A stretch of DNA of 7,335 bases from Spirochaetales bacterium (GTDB taxonomy: Bacteria > Spirochaetota > Spirochaetia > DSM-16054 > Sediminispirochaetaceae): positions 1 through 7,335 of the forward strand of contig JAASTM010000105.1 in assembly GCA_021767325.1 (NCBI GenBank), in the 5' to 3' direction. Position numbers and translations under genes: made by a program. Below are positions 4,440 through 7,335 of this stretch, piece after piece; position 1 is the first letter of the stretch, and every line of letters starts with the position of its first letter. The notes beneath the pieces are model-generated. The model was not told the origin of the DNA. It saw only the letters and a list, made by a program, of their open reading frames with translations, and did no database searches.

Positions 4440-5887
4440 ATACTCTCCTTCATCAGCTGCACCGCCGCCTCCGGGTGCTCCTTTGCCAGCACGCCCAGGG
4501 AGGCCATAATGTAGTGGCTGTCGAAATCGTACTCTACGCTCTTTGGCGGGGCCAAGCTGTTGCCGGGCATATCGCTCACTCCGCGTTCCAGAATCTTGCG
4601 TCGTTCAGGTAGGCGGGTAAGGGCCCCGCCGGTGCCGATAATATGCTTGACTGCCGACAGGTCTTTTCCCTCGGCAATCTGCTTTTTGCCTTCCGGACCG
4701 TAGAGGTTACGATAACTGCCGGCGTGCCGCTGCAGCGCCTGTGCCGCCGCCGAGCGGGCCAGCTCCTCGGCCAGACGAAACTCCTGCTCGGTGGCAGGTA
4801 TGGCCGGCAAGTCCTCCAGCAGCCGCTCATACTCCTCCTGACTGAGTGCGAGCCGCTGCAAGGTCTGCTCCAGATCGCGCCCCTTGAGTACATTCCGGCG
4901 GCTCACATAGGTGCCCAGATCACCCTCCACCGTCCGCTTGGCCTCAGGCTCCGGGGCAATCAGGATTCTCGAAATCTCCTCGCTGCCGCCGCTGACCGAG
5001 TGCACATCGGTGGTCGCTCCTCCGACATCCAGCACCACTAAATCCCCTATGGCGGCCTTTAGAACGCGGGCTGCTTCCATCACCGCCCCCGGGGTCGGCA
5101 CAACCGGCCCGTCGATCCGGTCGCGGATATGCTCCATTCCCGGTCCGCCGGTGATGTGCTCCTCGAAAACCTGTTGGATGATAGCCCGAGTAGGTTCGAT
5201 GTTCAGCTGATCGATCCGGGGATACACGTTTTCAGTGTTGTACAAACGCCCGCCGCTTTGATCGAAAATCCGGGCGACCTCATCCCGGTTTTCGATGTTG
5301 CCGGCATAAATCACCGGAATGTGCAGCTGTTCGGCCTTCAGGAGTTCGGCAATTCGCTCGGAGTTGTACAGGGCGGTATCCCGCTCGCCGTAATCCACTC
5401 CCCCGGCAATCAGAATGATATTGGGATGAATCCGCGCCAGCTTTTCCAGATCGCTATCGCGCAGGCGTCCAGCGGTGATCATATGCAGGTTGGCTCCGGC
5501 CCCGAGGGCGGCCTCCTTGCCCGCCCTCACCGTCATGTCATACACCAACCCATGCACGGTCATCCGCAATCCGCCGGCGGCACTGCTGGTGGCATAGAAA
5601 CGGTTCCAGGTAAGATCGGAGCCCCCGGCCCCTTCGGCTTGCCCGCTCTGCCCGGCCGCCAGATTCCGGCTCAGGTCCGCCACTGCCGCGTCCAGACCGA
5701 TGCGCACGTCTCCCTGCTCAACACTGGTCGGGGCAACTCCTTGCCCGAGGTAGCGCGGCTTTTGAACCTCCCGCGCACCCGTTGATCCGGCCGCTGATCC
5801 GGTCGATGAGTCGGCCGATACTCCGTCGAAGGCGTTCACCATGGTGGTGGTGCTGCCGATTTCCGCTACCAGGATGTCAACATGCAT
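4421..5887 (-). CDS. MutL/GlmL-family accessory protein of the ornithine aminomutase (488 aa)
   Basis: ASKHA-fold (actin/Hsp70-like) ATPase of the family first named from the glutamate mutase operon (MutL/GlmL), unrelated to the DNA mismatch-repair MutL. Such proteins accompany B12-dependent aminomutases and are presumed to reactivate them or exchange damaged cobalamin; this role is inferred from context. The N-terminal phosphate loop is VAEIGSTTT (7-15), with Glu where ASKHA proteins usually have Asp. The second phosphate motif is LDVGGATTDVHSV (286-298) and the adenosine motif is IIGTGGALTRLP (416-427). VPTPGAVMEAA (263-273) is also family-like. A Ser/Thr/Gly-rich stretch (24-38) and a Gly-rich one (79-90) look like loops and make it slightly long for the family. 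The ATG at 5887 lies eight bases after the oraE stop; the nearest Shine-Dalgarno, GGAGAG (5904-5899), is within the oraE end at somewhat long spacing. The 3' end overlaps orr. Confidence 0.9.
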   Translation of the reverse strand: MHVDILVAEIGSTTTMVNAFDGVSADSSTGSAAGSTGAREVQKPRYLGQGVAPTSVEQGDVRIGLDAAVADLSRNLAAGQSGQAEGAGGSDLTWNRFYATSSAAGGLRMTVHGLVYDMTVRAGKEAALGAGANLHMITAGRLRDSDLEKLARIHPNIILIAGGVDYGERDTALYNSERIAELLKAEQLHIPVIYAGNIENRDEVARIFDQSGGRLYNTENVYPRIDQLNIEPTRAIIQQVFEEHITGGPGMEHIRDRIDGPVVPTPGAVMEAARVLKAAIGDLVVLDVGGATTDVHSVSGGSEEISRILIAPEPEAKRTVEGDLGTYVSRRNVLKGRDLEQTLQRLALSQEEYERLLEDLPAIPATEQEFRLAEELARSAAAQALQRHAGSYRNLYGPEGKKQIAEGKDLSAVKHIIGTGGALTRLPERRKILERGVSDMPGNSLAPPKSVEYDFDSHYIMASLGVLAKEHPEAAVQLMKESIWPDQR

Positions 5888-5895
5888 GTGGCGTT

Positions 5896-7335
5896 TTACT
5901 CTCCGCGGATCTCACGCCGCTTCTTTACCAGAAAGGTGGCTACATGGATACCCTTTGTACCGCGGCCGAAGCCGGCATCTACGCCCTGCTCCACCGCCAG
6001 TTCGGGACTGACCTGAGTACCACCGGAGACCAGGATGATCCGGTCGCGAATGCCCTTCTCGACGCAGAGTTCGTGCAGGCGCTTCATGTGTTGATAATGA
6101 ATATCGTAGTGACTGATGATGGTACTGGCCAGTATAGCATCGGCCTCGATCTCGATGGCCGCATCAACCAGCTTCTCCAGCGGAACCGAGGTGCCGAGAT
6201 AGTGGCACTGGATGCCGAAGCCCTCCAGCCCGCCGTGCTTGATGTCGAGAATCTCCCGCAGGCCTACCGAATGCTCGTCGTTGCCGACCGTTCCGGCCAC
6301 CACTTTGAGGGGCTTTTCCTTGACTTCCGCCCGGATCTCATCCTCGCTGAGGACTTCGGGGGCGGGCGGAATTTCGAGCTGGGCAGTATCGATTACCTGG
6401 TTGAAACGGCCCTTCAGCTCGATACGGGTGCCTTCGGCCGGCTGCATGATCTCGGAATGGATAACCTCCACATCCTCGAGACCCATTCGGCGGCCGATTT
6501 CAATGGCGGTAAACTCTGCCGTCCGCTTTTCCGTCGGCAGAAACAGGGTCAGCAGTACGATGCCGTCGCCCTGCCACTCCATTTCGGGCTTGATCTGAGT
6601 GCTGTGTCGAAGATTGGTGGTCTCCTCCAACCGTTTGTGCACGTTGTCCTCTTCATCGAGCTCGTCGATAAAAACGATCTTGTCGGGATTTTCGAATGTC
6701 GATCCGCCGATCAGCGAGGAGGGATTCTTTTCCGCTTCCGGCCCGTACTGCGCCAGGTTATTGTAGCCGAAGTGGGCTGTAACCGGCGCCATATAGTCAT
6801 CATCCCGTTCGTAGATTTCTCCCGGCCCGATGCCGCCGTCGATTTTACGGGCAATCCCATCGCCATTGCGCTCAGGGTACAGTCCCGAATCGACGAAAAA
6901 GCCCTGCTCCACCGCCTGGAAGTAGCCGCCGCTCTCCAGCATCTCTTCGAGGAAGAGGACTGCCCGCTCCTTCAGCTCACGGACCTTCTCCGCCAGCGGC
7001 CCTTCCGTACGCCGTACGGTGACCATCTCTTTCAGCCCGTCCATACCGGCAAAAGCCTGCTTGGCTGTGTCCGAACCTTCGACGTTGTAGATGTGCCAGG
7101 GCACGTTCCGGCCTTCATCCGGGGTGATGGTCGACTGTATGTCGGCGCTGGTCAGCTCGCTGATCAGCAGGTTGAGAGTGTGGGTTACGGTGGCCTCGCG
7201 GGCCGAGCTGGTCATGTACTTGGTGTTCTGCTGAGCCCGCATCTTGTATTCGCGGAACAGCTCCCGCAGCGCCACCGCATAGGGCAGGTCCATGCGCATA
7301 CAGGGGGCCGGCGGGGCGGTAGGCGGCACGGTCGA
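5896..7335 (-). CDS. oraE: D-ornithine 4,5-aminomutase large subunit, C-terminal part (partial)
   Basis: OraE binds PLP and adenosylcobalamin and, with small subunit OraS, converts D-ornithine to 2,4-diaminopentanoate by a radical 1,2-amino shift. The frame stays open through the right edge (ACC and TCG codons precede a GTG at 7329), so that GTG is not the true start. Counting from it, 477 residues are seen. The cobalamin motif DEHSVG is at 351-356, with the axial histidine at 353. Eleven residues later K364 (codon 6240-6238) matches the spacing of the PLP-binding lysine (K629, with H618) of the Clostridium sticklandii enzyme as I recall it. About 265 N-terminal residues would therefore be missing, including much of the TIM barrel. 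R31 and E72 probably match that enzyme's active-site Arg297 and Glu338. LASTII and VSGGTQ (434-439) complete the Rossmann B12 domain. It is the first gene of the operon visible here; oraS is expected just upstream. Confidence 0.93.
   Translation of the reverse strand, partial: STVPPTAPPAPCMRMDLPYAVALRELFREYKMRAQQNTKYMTSSAREATVTHTLNLLISELTSADIQSTITPDEGRNVPWHIYNVEGSDTAKQAFAGMDGLKEMVTVRRTEGPLAEKVRELKERAVLFLEEMLESGGYFQAVEQGFFVDSGLYPERNGDGIARKIDGGIGPGEIYERDDDYMAPVTAHFGYNNLAQYGPEAEKNPSSLIGGSTFENPDKIVFIDELDEEDNVHKRLEETTNLRHSTQIKPEMEWQGDGIVLLTLFLPTEKRTAEFTAIEIGRRMGLEDVEVIHSEIMQPAEGTRIELKGRFNQVIDTAQLEIPPAPEVLSEDEIRAEVKEKPLKVVAGTVGNDEHSVGLREILDIKHGGLEGFGIQCHYLGTSVPLEKLVDAAIEIEADAILASTIISHYDIHYQHMKRLHELCVEKGIRDRIILVSGGTQVSPELAVEQGVDAGFGRGTKGIHVATFLVKKRREIRGE

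Noticed and set aside
2724..4509. Several plus-strand frames of 60-184 codons opposite orr and the mutL-like gene
   Set aside because: They mirror G+C-rich coding on the other strand. The minus-strand frames have recognisable domains and RBS; these have neither.
7327..7329. GTG at 7329 as the start of oraE
   Set aside because: The frame continues open to the window edge, and the position of the B12 and PLP residues shows that about 265 residues precede it.

Overview
The window joins two unrelated-looking modules. The right-hand two thirds (about 2650-7335) carries three co-directional minus-strand genes of anaerobic ornithine fermentation: the 3' part of oraE (large subunit of the adenosylcobalamin/PLP enzyme D-ornithine 4,5-aminomutase), a MutL/GlmL-type ASKHA protein thought to service the B12 mutase, and ornithine racemase (orr). 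The order oraE - mutL-like - orr matches the ornithine clusters I know from amino-acid-fermenting clostridia. The genes are tightly packed (8-bp gap, then 19-bp overlap) and probably form one operon whose upstream part (oraS and others) lies beyond the right edge. The racemase is unusual: it carries an extra C-terminal domain of about 210 residues that resembles arginase/agmatinase but lacks nearly all metal ligands.

The left third (about 1-2705) is a regulatory module. A 680-residue regulator of the SARP/BTAD type (winged helix, BTAD, long TPR array, no ATPase domain) reads rightward from an extended -10 promoter placed so close to its ATG that the mRNA may be leaderless. Back to back with it, a TTGACA-type promoter on the minus strand drives a short transcript encoding a 24-residue uncharged hydrophobic peptide with an excellent ribosome binding site. 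Two strong intrinsic terminators sharing a 14-nt repeat follow, with a perfect hairpin between them. Beyond them comes a 59-residue basic protein gene with a near-perfect ribosome binding site but no promoter of its own that I can see, ended by another terminator-like hairpin. The peptide, the terminators and the small gene look like a peptide-signalling or leader-peptide attenuation circuit governed by, or sensed by, the TPR regulator. This is the best candidate here for an undescribed system.

The two modules meet tail to tail: the last 57 bp of the regulator overlap the last 57 bp of orr on opposite strands. The ora genes are clearly richer in G+C than the regulator and its AT-rich promoter region, which suggests different histories, but this is an impression and was not computed.

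Organism: a strict anaerobe that ferments amino acids through ornithine is likely. The G+C-rich coding and the BTAD-TPR regulator with tiny ORFs would fit a free-living spirochaete or a G+C-rich clostridial relative. The sequence alone does not settle it.
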